Below are positions 18,630-26,348 of a stretch of DNA of 64,000 nucleotides, in pieces. The stretch is from Prevotella sp. P6B1 (GTDB lineage: Bacteria > Bacteroidota > Bacteroidia > Bacteroidales > Bacteroidaceae). How positions within the stretch are numbered: position 1 is the first letter of the stretch; each line of letters starts with the position of its first letter. The notes under the pieces were generated by a model. It was not told the origin of the DNA. It ran no database searches and was given only the letters and a program-made list of their open reading frames with translations. The position numbers and the translations under genes are program-made. The stretch spans positions 186,001 to 250,000 of the forward strand of contig NZ_JNKF01000010.1 of the NCBI RefSeq assembly GCF_000702825.1, read 5' to 3'.

Positions 18630-18635
18630 CTACAC

Positions 18636-18709
18636 GTGAGGATGCTCGAGTGGCTTAAGGGGGCGGTCTGCAAAACCGTTATTCATCGGTTCGAATCCGA
18701 TTCCTCACT
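18636..18709 (+). tRNA. tRNA-Cys (GCA), array gene 7
   Basis: Acceptor GTGAGGA / TCCTCAC, discriminator T as required for Cys, anticodon GCA at 18670-18672, T arm ATCGG / CCGAT. The D arm is atypical. Confidence 0.85.
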
Positions 18710-18720
18710 CAATCATTAAA

Positions 18721-18753
18721 GACTCCGATTTCCCCAAACAGGGAACCGGAGTC
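18721..18753. terminator. Terminator of the tRNA array, shared with the converging operon
   Basis: GACTCCG / CGGAGTC stem extended by TTCCC / GGGAA after one mismatch; CTTCCTTTAT follows on the plus strand and TTTAATG on the minus strand. It separates the array from the minus-strand operon. Confidence 0.8.
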
Positions 18754-18759
18754 CTTCCT

Positions 18760-19176
18760 TTATCCATAGTTCAGAATGGCTGTTAGCCTTTTCTTAACTC
18801 TCGCAAGTACTCTGCCCATCTGCTGAAGTTCAGGTTTCCCCTCTGTCTTTTCTAACATCTTTACTGCCTTCGTGATAAGTTTGAAATCATCAGCTGTCAG
18901 AGGCAGTTCAGTGATAGAGTAGTCAGGATCAGCGTACCTGTAGTACTTCTGATCGTAAACCTCTATGGGCGCATTGTATCCGAGTTTGTCAGAACGCATA
19001 ATCTGAATATCGTTCTGAACTGTTCTAAGAGAGATCCCTTTGCGAATCCCTTCCATATCGTACAGCGCATCAGATACTTCATCAACCAGGTCCTCTATCG
19101 TCCATCTTCTGTACCTGTTGCGCAGGCTTCTGTCTATTATCTTGTAACGCAATAATGCGTTTTTGTTTACTGGCAT
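18760..19176 (-). CDS. HTH protein resembling the N-terminal half of a WYL-domain regulator
   Basis: 138 residues. The opening MPVNKNALLRYKIIDRSLRN and the stretch with WTIEDLVDEVSDAL and SLRTVQNDIQ (residues about 25-58) match the winged-helix N-terminus of Bacteroidota WYL-domain transcription regulators. The linker with PDYSITELPLTADD near residue 88 is also typical. In those proteins a ligand-binding WYL domain of about 150-200 residues follows; here the protein stops after a short helix (KRLTAILNYG). Either it is a natural DNA-binding-only form or the remains of a truncated gene. It is last in the operon with the RNA ligase and phosphoesterases and may regulate them. Confidence 0.65.
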   Translation of the reverse strand: MPVNKNALLRYKIIDRSLRNRYRRWTIEDLVDEVSDALYDMEGIRKGISLRTVQNDIQIMRSDKLGYNAPIEVYDQKYYRYADPDYSITELPLTADDFKLITKAVKMLEKTEGKPELQQMGRVLARVKKRLTAILNYG

Positions 19177-19216
19177 AATGTATTTTACAATCTGAATGGT
19201 TCATAATCTTTCTATT

Positions 19217-19984
19217 TTATAGTTCTATTACTTTGCCGGATTCAAATCCGTTAGTCAGGTGCTCGTTTGAGAACACATACCCCATTTGGTTACACACAAT
19301 CTTCGTATTTCCTATGGTAGTATCGATGTTCGTGTGTGAATGGCCATATATCCATGCGTCAATGCGGCTGTCAGCAATGAAGTTGCCAAGTTCCGTTGCA
19401 AATGCTCCGTTCAAGACAGAACCCATGTGTCGTGCAGCCACAACTGCCAATGAAGGCAAATGGTGAGTAACTACAACGATATGCTTGGCGGTACTCTCCT
19501 CGACTGCACGCTTCAAGAACCTAAGACATTTCTCATGTTCAAGATTGAAGTCCTCAGGCATAAACCGACGGCCATTATACATAATCTGGCGGAAGTCGTT
19601 CATGCCACGCTGAACATGGAACATATCCTGCTCTGGTATTCTCGACCACAGCGTAGTCAGAATGAAGTCCGTATCGTCTATGCGCACCACCTTATTATAA
19701 TAATAGCCCACATTCTCACGTATCATCCATTGCCAACTGTCGCCACGTGCTGTTACGTCGCCATTGCTGTAGAACTCGTGATTACCAGGTACTAATAGCA
19801 CTTGCTGGAAGTTCTTTGATGCCCAGTTCCAAAATCGCTTCTGAGGGGCAATGATGTCCCGCAGGTAGAACGTGTCACCTGCGAGCACCAGAACATCGCC
19901 CACAACTTCAAACTCATTCGCTTTTATATACCGCGAATTGTCATATAACTCCATATGGAGATCACTCATGTATTGTATTCTCAT
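19217..19984 (-). CDS. Calcineurin-like metallophosphoesterase 1
   Basis: About 255 residues from the preferred start MRIQYMSDLH; an in-frame Met 24 bases upstream (to 20008) is possible. The full binuclear metal motif set is present: D-x-H in YMSDLHME, GD in LVLAGDT, GNHE in LVPGNHEFY, a histidine pair in VVTHHLPS, and GHSH in WIYGHSHTN. The family hydrolyses phosphomonoesters or phosphodiesters, including 2',3'-cyclic phosphates and nucleotides. Placed with an RNA ligase, RNA end trimming is a reasonable guess, not shown by the sequence. It is fourth in a five-gene minus-strand run. Confidence 0.85.
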   Translation of the reverse strand: MRIQYMSDLHMELYDNSRYIKANEFEVVGDVLVLAGDTFYLRDIIAPQKRFWNWASKNFQQVLLVPGNHEFYSNGDVTARGDSWQWMIRENVGYYYNKVVRIDDTDFILTTLWSRIPEQDMFHVQRGMNDFRQIMYNGRRFMPEDFNLEHEKCLRFLKRAVEESTAKHIVVVTHHLPSLAVVAARHMGSVLNGAFATELGNFIADSRIDAWIYGHSHTNIDTTIGNTKIVCNQMGYVFSNEHLTNGFESGKVIEL

Positions 19985-20034
19985 TGCTCTTAAATATACG
20001 TTGTTCATATCAAATCATTAATTATTCGTATGGC

Positions 20035-20736
20035 CTAACTGGCATAAAATACGAGTCGGATAGAATCCTCTGAGCACCATTCATCAGTCAAAAACTCATG
20101 GATGAGGGCGATGCCTGCAGCAAATTCCTTCAACCAGATGATTTCGTTCAGTTCTTCCCCCAAGTAATACTCCAGCATTTCTCCCTGGTCAATGTAGTCG
20201 TCCTCGTCTTCCTGCTGCTTCTTTTTAGTTTCAATCTTTTTCCCATTGACAGCCGCAAGAATCGTATCGAGTTTCTCTGAGATGCCATAAGAGAGTTGTT
20301 TGGAGTGCTCCGTCAGTATAGCCGACTTACATTTCTCCAACTGCTCATCCAAATATGACTGCAGTTCTGTCAAGTAGCACCACGACTTGCCCCATCGCCA
20401 GTCTCCGCCAAATACGCCGACATCCTTCTTCGAATCTATTCTTTCCTGAACCTTGTCAAACATCTCTTTCAACTCAGGGCTCAAGTCGTTTGGGAAGCCC
20501 CTGTCATTGAATGGCGCATCGTGACCAACCAACAGGTCTCTAACGCATCCTTGGCGTACAAGAGTAAACATACAACCCATCTTCACTCCGCCAATCTCTA
20601 TGGGGTGATTATCGTCGGGAGAGGGGCCTTCGCCAAAATATCTCCATTCTTTATAATCGAGGGGCACAATTCCTTCAAGCAAATGCCACTGATCCTTTTT
20701 CTTGAATTCGATAAAAATACTGCTATAAGTTCCCAT
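20035..20736 (-). CDS. Unrecognised acidic island protein
   Basis: 233 residues, not recognised. It has no signal peptide or membrane segment. The first 90 residues look like a compact alpha/beta part with several Gly, Trp and Cys residues (GGVKMGCMFTLVRQGC). A helical stretch follows, with a very charged segment near 170-185 (KKIETKKKQQEDEDD). It lies between two metallophosphoesterase genes with short gaps of 34 and 50 bases, so it likely works in the same process. No function is proposed. Confidence 0.75.
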   Translation of the reverse strand: MGTYSSIFIEFKKKDQWHLLEGIVPLDYKEWRYFGEGPSPDDNHPIEIGGVKMGCMFTLVRQGCVRDLLVGHDAPFNDRGFPNDLSPELKEMFDKVQERIDSKKDVGVFGGDWRWGKSWCYLTELQSYLDEQLEKCKSAILTEHSKQLSYGISEKLDTILAAVNGKKIETKKKQQEDEDDYIDQGEMLEYYLGEELNEIIWLKEFAAGIALIHEFLTDEWCSEDSIRLVFYAS

Positions 20737-20770
20737 ATTGTTTGTTTTTTGTTAATTCATTACCATTTGT

Positions 20771-21400
20771 TTACCTCACTTCACTACGATAGTTGTTCTG
20801 TGCATACTCCATGAAGGTGTTGCAATCGTACTGCTTAATCTTCTCTATGGCTACGTTATAGATATCCTCCAATGTCAGGAAGTGCAGATTGGCGAGAGAA
20901 CCGTCTATACCAACATCAAAGCGTAGGTCCATCGACAGTGCATTATAGTCGTCGAGTTTGCCATGACTATGACCATGAAGCATTATAGATCCTCGTGGCT
21001 TTTGGTTCCATGTCACCATAAGATAGTGGCACATCACCACACAGAGATCCTCTTTCAAGAACGGTGCCACAGATGGTTTGAAACGCATCTCCTTGATCTG
21101 ATAGACCTCCTTGAAATAGTTCTTGTAAGCCCGAATCGAGCCATCGTGGTTCCCCTCAATCAGGAACTTCTGCCCAGGCAGTTTCTCCAACAGATGGCGG
21201 GCATTCTCACTCTTCAGGAATGTCAGATCACCCAGAATATATACCGTATCACGCTTGTCTACTGTGCTCTTCCAAAGGTCAAGCAACCATTCGTCGTGTG
21301 CCACAATATCTACCGTATCCGAAAACGGGCGCTTAGGTGAATGCTTCAGTATGTTCGAATGGCCGAAATGCAAGTCGGCCGTAAAATAAATCTTGTTCAT
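20771..21400 (-). CDS. Calcineurin-like metallophosphoesterase 2
   Basis: 209 residues. Motifs: D-x-H in FTADLHFGHSNIL at residues 6-18, GD in YILGDLT, GNHD in LIEGNHDGS, CHY near 120, and GHSH in LHGHSHG. This short form resembles phage and mobile-element phosphoesterases. It differs clearly from the other phosphoesterase in the operon, so they are not a recent duplication. It lies directly after the RNA ligase gene (120-base gap) and is a candidate for the RNA 3'-end processing step before ligation. Confidence 0.85.
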   Translation of the reverse strand: MNKIYFTADLHFGHSNILKHSPKRPFSDTVDIVAHDEWLLDLWKSTVDKRDTVYILGDLTFLKSENARHLLEKLPGQKFLIEGNHDGSIRAYKNYFKEVYQIKEMRFKPSVAPFLKEDLCVVMCHYLMVTWNQKPRGSIMLHGHSHGKLDDYNALSMDLRFDVGIDGSLANLHFLTLEDIYNVAIEKIKQYDCNTFMEYAQNNYRSEVR

Positions 21401-21520
21401 TGTTCTATTCTTTTTAAATTTTCTACCTATAAGTAGGGATAAATATGAAATGTTACATTGCAGAAGAGAATAAATCTCTTATTAAGTCTCCCCCAGCCTT
21501 TAACTGGGAGAGACGAATTA

Positions 21521-22558
21521 CTATTCCATGATATAAGCCTGGCTCATATAAACCTGCTTCACGAGGGCGGTGCAGAGCTTGTTCAACTCTTTGTTGAGCG
21601 ACTTCTGCTCGCACTTATCAAGGGCTGCATAAGAGCCACCATGCTCTTTTAGGAAGTCGTCAAGCACGTCTTTGGAGAGTGCGCCCATCACGCGACCAAA
21701 GTCCTTTGGGAAGTGTACCTCACCGATGTGGCTCACCACGTTTGCCAGACGGTTCTCGGTGACGTAGGTCTCGCCCTCCTCAATCAGAATCTTCAATGCA
21801 TCGCTATAGGGTACGGGCTCGGCAAAGAGCTTGTTGCGCTTCTTTACGCTCTTCTTCTCGGCAAACCGCTCGTTCTTACTCTTGATGAGCACGCGAGATC
21901 CGTTCCCCAGATACATTGGAGTAACGGGACGGATGACGATACCCTCGCAGATATTGTCCTCGATAGCGGGTAGTCCAAGCCATTCGGCAATCTTGCTCTG
22001 GAAGGCGTTGGGATGTTTCAGACACTCGGTCAGAGTCCCATGAAAGAGGGTCTTGGCGTAGAAGAAGCCCTCGGTCTCGAAAAGTTCATTCACCTCATCG
22101 ACAGGCAAGAACCGACCACCATCCTCAGCAAAGAGATAGATGTCGAAGCCGTAGAACTCGTGCTCGGGAGTGTAGCAGACCCCCTTCTGAATCAGCGCAA
22201 CCTTGTGAGCGACCTTCACGCCATCGTGAGGATATAAGCCGCCAAACATCTCGCCAAAAACAGAGATGTGGGTCACCTCCGGATACTTTGCCTTTATGTC
22301 TGCGAAGAGTTTCTGCACCCTGTCCTTGTATCTGTCGAGCAGTTCTAGGTAGTCATAGAACTGCTCACCATCGGCCAGCATCGAAGTCCTCTTGGCAAAC
22401 CTCACCTCCTCACCATCGCAGAGAAAGCTGGTGTTGGCACCATGCACCTTCTCCTGCACTACATATTCCAAATCCTGTGGCATCTCAGCCACCACGTGCT
22501 CCATGAACTCACGGCTGAAGGAGTTTTCGATAGAGCTGTACTTCTTGAATTCAATCAT
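21521..22558 (-). CDS. Rnl2-type RNA ligase
   Basis: 345 residues, close to the length of T4 RNA ligase 2. The nucleotidyltransferase motifs are in order: motif I lysine K37 in EKVHGANTSF, motif III in VFGEMFGG near residue 100, motif IIIa in FYGFDIYLF near 135, motif IV in CEGIVIRP near 203, motif V in LIKSKNERF near 223. A helical C-terminal domain follows, as in Rnl2. The enzyme joins 3'-OH and 5'-phosphate RNA ends through enzyme-AMP and RNA-adenylate steps and typically seals nicks in duplex RNA. It is first in a five-gene run and has a long untranslated leader with a hairpin. Confidence 0.9.
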   Translation of the reverse strand: MIEFKKYSSIENSFSREFMEHVVAEMPQDLEYVVQEKVHGANTSFLCDGEEVRFAKRTSMLADGEQFYDYLELLDRYKDRVQKLFADIKAKYPEVTHISVFGEMFGGLYPHDGVKVAHKVALIQKGVCYTPEHEFYGFDIYLFAEDGGRFLPVDEVNELFETEGFFYAKTLFHGTLTECLKHPNAFQSKIAEWLGLPAIEDNICEGIVIRPVTPMYLGNGSRVLIKSKNERFAEKKSVKKRNKLFAEPVPYSDALKILIEEGETYVTENRLANVVSHIGEVHFPKDFGRVMGALSKDVLDDFLKEHGGSYAALDKCEQKSLNKELNKLCTALVKQVYMSQAYIME

Positions 22559-22661
22559 TGTTCTTTTCTTTTTGTGCGCATCGCTGCGCGGTTAATACTG
22601 TTGTTGATTAGCGTATGCCCGTCTGCTAAGGCCGCGGAGAAGTACGGATAATGGACACACC

Positions 22662-22716
22662 GATAACGAAAAACCGTTGGAAAGTTTGGTAAGTTCTTTC
22701 CAACGGTCTCGTTATC
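22662..22716 (-). other. Long hairpin in the RNA-ligase leader
   Basis: Two perfect stem blocks, GATAACGA (22662-22669) with TCGTTATC (22709-22716) and CCGTTGGAAAG (22674-22684) with CTTTCCAACGG (22696-22706), leave a small internal loop and an 11-base terminal loop. It is about 100 bases before the ligase start on its own strand. There is no T-run, so it is not an obvious terminator. Confidence 0.7.
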
Positions 22717-22742
22717 TCTTATACTCTGAAGTTCGGCTGCAT

Positions 22743-22901
22743 CTATGCCGTCCGGTCAGATTCTCTATCTGATGATGTTCGTTGGAAATTTGGCGTGTAC
22801 CAGTCACGTGCTGCAATACTCATCGAGTTTGTCGTATGAACATAGCAGAAGCCTCCAAAGCTTTCTTTGCTCTGGAGCGGTAACAGTGTTGATATGTTCA
22901 T
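22743..22901 (-). CDS. Possible 52-residue ORF upstream of the RNA ligase
   Basis: An ATG-to-TAG frame of 53 codons within the ligase leader, downstream of a good promoter. The product (MNISTLLPLQSK... ending SDRESDRTA) is not recognised and lacks a strong ribosome site. It could be a leader peptide or chance. Confidence 0.25.
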   Translation of the reverse strand: MNISTLLPLQSKESFGGFCYVHTTNSMSIAARDWYTPNFQRTSSDRESDRTA

Positions 22902-22950
22902 TCTTTGTTGCAGCATTGCTCTTTGTTTACATAAATTTGAAAAACGGCGG

Positions 22951-22982
22951 CAAAATTATACATATTTTCACAAACCGCCAAA
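22951..22982 (-). promoter_or_regulatory. Promoter reading toward the RNA-ligase operon
   Basis: On the minus strand TTTG (22979-22982) and TAATTTTG (22951-22958) are separated by exactly 20 bases. A transcript from here would have a leader of about 385 bases that includes the 22662-22716 hairpin. Confidence 0.65.
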
Positions 22983-23053
22983 CTTTTTCGTATCTTTTTT
23001 GCATATTCAGAAGAATTGGCATCGATTTCTATTATTCTTTCATTATTTCTTTG

Positions 23054-23177
23054 TACCTTTGCACCCGAAGCATCAAGAGCAGTGCCCGAAAGGGTGACTC
23101 GCCAACCGAGCTTTAGCTTAGCCACGGTGGTCAGTACGATGCGGAAGCAACATTTATAAACTTCAAAAACAAAAGTT
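23054..23177 (+). promoter_or_regulatory. Promoter box and structured leader of the amber-interrupted small gene
   Basis: TACCTTTG at 23054-23061 is followed by about 115 bases of leader. The leader can form a closing stem GCATC (23071-23075) / GATGC, a GCCC-GAAA-GGGT hairpin, and an ACCG / CGGT stem around AGCTTTAGCT. It resembles a small structured RNA, but it has no tRNA T-loop and I do not recognise a riboswitch class. Confidence 0.45.
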
Positions 23178-23435
23178 ATGCAACAGCACATTTATTACAC
23201 CAAGTATGCCCTGCGGTTCGCAGACATGCAGATTCCCGAGTTAGTAACAGTATTCAATCATCAGGTCGGTAATACCGGCTAGACTGGTATGCGAGCCTAC
23301 CACGACCAGGCACTCATCGCCGAGTTCCAACGACGAGGCATAGATGTCTCAGCCATCTATAACGGCCAAGCCGTATCATTCGCCCGTCCTGTTAGGTACG
23401 ATATTGTCGGCAATCGGTTGGTCATCATTGGCTAA
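23178..23435 (+). pseudogene. Small conserved-looking ORF interrupted by one in-frame TAG
   Basis: From ATG 23178 one frame runs 85 codons to TAA at 23433-23435 with a single TAG at 23280-23282 (codon 35). Both sides look like real protein: MQQHIYYTKYALRFADMQ before and TGMRAYHDQALIAEFQRRG after. The codon before the stop is Gly and the likely ancestral codon is TGG (Trp), one base away from TAG; that is inference. It is either a recent nonsense mutation or a readthrough gene. No tRNA with a CTA anticodon is present in the island. Function unknown. Confidence 0.6.
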
Positions 23436-23495
23436 AAGCCCTTTCTTTATATCAGAACCCTCTCCTTGCCGTCTGCTCTTGGCAAAGGCGGGGGG

Positions 23496-26336
23496 TTAAT
23501 TCTCTGGTCCATTCTCGGCTGCCATTAACATTAGCTGTTCATCAAAACCATCGTTTCTTCCCGAGTCATTGAGTGACCTCAGTTGAACAATGGTCTGCCT
23601 GACTGCCTTACGAACCTTCCTCATTGCTTTAAGGCTTGATACGATATTGTCAAAATATTCTCCAATTCCAAAGGCGTCTAATACCACTCTTTCGAATTCT
23701 TGTCTGATGGGGTCATCTATATCCAGATTAATGTCTATGATACCACGCTCTACTAGTTGAGAGAATTGAGTCATTATAGCCGTCTTCTGTTCTTCGTTTA
23801 GCAAAGCTGGATTTAGCATATAACATTTTGAAATGGAGTCCTTGTTGATATCAAGCACACCAAGACCTCTACCGAAACCGACAGCCTCTATATAAAATAA
23901 GGAGAGCATTGAATTGAGCAAGGCATGAAGCAAGTCAAGATTATCCGTAGTTCGTTTTCTCTTCAATCCAATCAATCTCTGATTGATAAACGTTGGCGAG
24001 TTGAACTTAGCGTAGAACATGCGGTCATCGGGATTCATCATTGTGAATATCTCGGCTATCTCATCGGTTGTCAGTTCATACCATTCCATTCCAGCACGTG
24101 CCAGAACGTCAGGAAGAGGTCTTCCTATTTCATTTACCTCTGCCTCGAATTTCTTAATCCAAGCCAGTGCTCCTCGATACCCAAGACTTTCAAGTTCATC
24201 AGTTTCCATACTACAGCAGAAAGCTTTTCTGTCTGTGGTCGGAGATGCAATATAGCTATCTGTGGTCCTTGCATTCATGAGCACGTCTTTCAAGAACTGC
24301 GGTTCAATAGGTGCATCGCTTTGTGGGAAAAACATTGGATCCCAACCTCTACGACTACCCCTGAATACTTTCAGATAGTTGCTGACTGGCACTAACTTGT
24401 CTTTTATTTCCAGCAACCATTTGAGATTGCTGAACAGAGAATTATATGACACTTTTAGATTTATCAGCGATTCCAATTCTTCAGCGTTGTAATTCACTCT
24501 TGCTATGACTTCATTGTCCAATTCCCTATCAAGCAATGAAGAGTTTATAATCGTTTCTTGGTAATCACGGCTCTCAGAAATAACATTGAGATTTCGTTTC
24601 CATGTGAAGAATGAAATAGAAGTATTTTCCTCTACTTCTTCACTTTTCCTTCTCATTATCAGCAATGCGGTCACAATATCAGCATTTGTAAACCATTTGC
24701 CGCTGCCACTGATATGAATGCGCATATCGTCAAAATCTTCCCTAATGGCTGCAAGGAATTTGCTGCCGGCATCTGTTCCGAGGAATGAATTGGAAAGGAT
24801 GATTCCAACATAGCCGCCAGCCTTTACAAGATTTTTCAAGTGGAGGGCTATATAATAACTGAAGTCAGACCTACCCGAAAGATTGTTTGCCCGCTTAATT
24901 GCAGTTACAAATGGTGTGTCATCATCTGGAATTCCACTTGACTTGACAAATGGAAGGTTAGACACAAAACTATCGAAGAGGGGCAAACTAAAGGTTTCCC
25001 GTTCACCAGTTTGCGGATTTACTATTTCCACCTCGTCGCCTGGATTCAACGTTAAAATATCTTTCTGGAACAGGCGGCATGGCATGTTAATAGTATCGTA
25101 GTTGGTCATTGCCAGATTCGCAATCTGCAAAGGCAATTTGAATTTGTCGCTGGCCCAGGTCGTAGCCATCGCTTGTGCTGCTCCGATTCTCCTGTCTTTC
25201 TTGAAGTTGATAATAAAACTTGGTATTGTACCAGTTCCACAACAACCATCGAAACATTCACCATTTACATCATGGATTGTCATCCGTGAAAGAATGGCGG
25301 CTAATGTCGGAGGTGTGGGATATTGGCCATTCATCAGTCGTTTGGAAATATTGACCGAACCTTCGAGCACCTGCTGAAGAATCCTTTGACTAATATTGTT
25401 GATGGGAGAATTCTTCAAGAAAAGCGATAGCTCTACCAACTGAGCCCATGTCTTCTCGGAAATATGCTCATTGTAGGGAATTACGCTAAAAATATTATAG
25501 AAGTCACTCTTTTCGGTTATCTCCTGAAAGATCTTGTTGCCATCCCTTGGCGTACTATCGTAATCGAGTTGGTCAATGGCAAAAGCACTTTGTTGCCTAC
25601 GCTTAATCAGGTGGGCAAAGATGATACGATTGGCCCAATTGATGATGATGCTTTTTGCATAGGCAGCAAACTTATCCTCCTCATCGCCTCTATACTCCGA
25701 CTCTATATCTTTCCACCATGTATCTATGTGGGCAGACATAATGGCATCACTATTTGCCGCATTTCTTAGGCTATTTGCGACATTGTACTTGTTTTCATTG
25801 ACGAGATTGGAGATAGATGTTTTTGTGAGAACTTCACCAATGAACCTCTTCTTCACTTCACCTGAAATAAGATACTCATTGACTGATGTCAGCACACTTT
25901 GCAATGTACTCTCCCATCTTGACTTGTACCTCTGAACATCATTTCGAGTCCTGATGGTATTATTGTCCCAAGTTTTCTTCACCTCATAGTCATGACTGTT
26001 ATCGTCATAAACGTATAGTTTGACATGAGTAAAGTTCCAAATAACACAACTGTTCAGATTCAAAGCTCTTGCCTTGCGTTTGGCATCGTGAACAAAGTCT
26101 TCATCAGTAATCGGGACATCAGGCATCTTCAACTCCCAACCTTGCAGAATACTTGATAAGTCATGATCCCCATAGAGTATCACATCCGGGAACATACTTT
26201 GTCCACGATGTTCACTTACCGTTGATTCACCACCGGCTCTCTTAATAATCAGGTCATTATCTGTTGAGAACTGATTGATTTGCGATATAAGTTCTATCGC
26301 CCAGCTTCGTTCGTTTTTTCGGATAGTAGTTGCCAT
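23496..26336 (-). CDS. Type IIG restriction enzyme (fused endonuclease and DNA methyltransferase)
   Basis: 946 residues. The N-terminal part has a PD-(D/E)xK nuclease pattern: FPDVILYG near residue 50 and WELKMPD near 68. The middle has an N6-adenine methyltransferase core: motif I in CFDGCCGTGTIPS near 360 and motif IV in FVSNLPFVKS near 455 (NLPF, a variant of NPPF/Y). A target-recognition region of about 300 residues follows. The layout matches single-chain type IIG enzymes, which recognise, cut and methylate DNA. It follows the companion methyltransferase by 12 bases on the same strand. Intact, no frameshift seen. Confidence 0.8.
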   Translation of the reverse strand: MATTIRKNERSWAIELISQINQFSTDNDLIIKRAGGESTVSEHRGQSMFPDVILYGDHDLSSILQGWELKMPDVPITDEDFVHDAKRKARALNLNSCVIWNFTHVKLYVYDDNSHDYEVKKTWDNNTIRTRNDVQRYKSRWESTLQSVLTSVNEYLISGEVKKRFIGEVLTKTSISNLVNENKYNVANSLRNAANSDAIMSAHIDTWWKDIESEYRGDEEDKFAAYAKSIIINWANRIIFAHLIKRRQQSAFAIDQLDYDSTPRDGNKIFQEITEKSDFYNIFSVIPYNEHISEKTWAQLVELSLFLKNSPINNISQRILQQVLEGSVNISKRLMNGQYPTPPTLAAILSRMTIHDVNGECFDGCCGTGTIPSFIINFKKDRRIGAAQAMATTWASDKFKLPLQIANLAMTNYDTINMPCRLFQKDILTLNPGDEVEIVNPQTGERETFSLPLFDSFVSNLPFVKSSGIPDDDTPFVTAIKRANNLSGRSDFSYYIALHLKNLVKAGGYVGIILSNSFLGTDAGSKFLAAIREDFDDMRIHISGSGKWFTNADIVTALLIMRRKSEEVEENTSISFFTWKRNLNVISESRDYQETIINSSLLDRELDNEVIARVNYNAEELESLINLKVSYNSLFSNLKWLLEIKDKLVPVSNYLKVFRGSRRGWDPMFFPQSDAPIEPQFLKDVLMNARTTDSYIASPTTDRKAFCCSMETDELESLGYRGALAWIKKFEAEVNEIGRPLPDVLARAGMEWYELTTDEIAEIFTMMNPDDRMFYAKFNSPTFINQRLIGLKRKRTTDNLDLLHALLNSMLSLFYIEAVGFGRGLGVLDINKDSISKCYMLNPALLNEEQKTAIMTQFSQLVERGIIDINLDIDDPIRQEFERVVLDAFGIGEYFDNIVSSLKAMRKVRKAVRQTIVQLRSLNDSGRNDGFDEQLMLMAAENGPEN

Positions 26337-26348
26337 AGGCCGATTTTA

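Noticed and set aside
18242..18673. Long minus-strand open frames across the tRNA array
   Set aside because: They are antisense to seven well-formed tRNA genes and encode Cys/Arg-rich nonsense typical of tRNA reverse strands.
23062..23160. Leader of the amber-interrupted gene as an eighth tRNA
   Set aside because: No T-loop (TTCRA) and no consistent anticodon arm; only hairpins.
22898..23191. Minus-strand open frame of 97 codons over the promoter region
   Set aside because: It overlaps two opposed promoters and the structured leader, and the sequence looks random.
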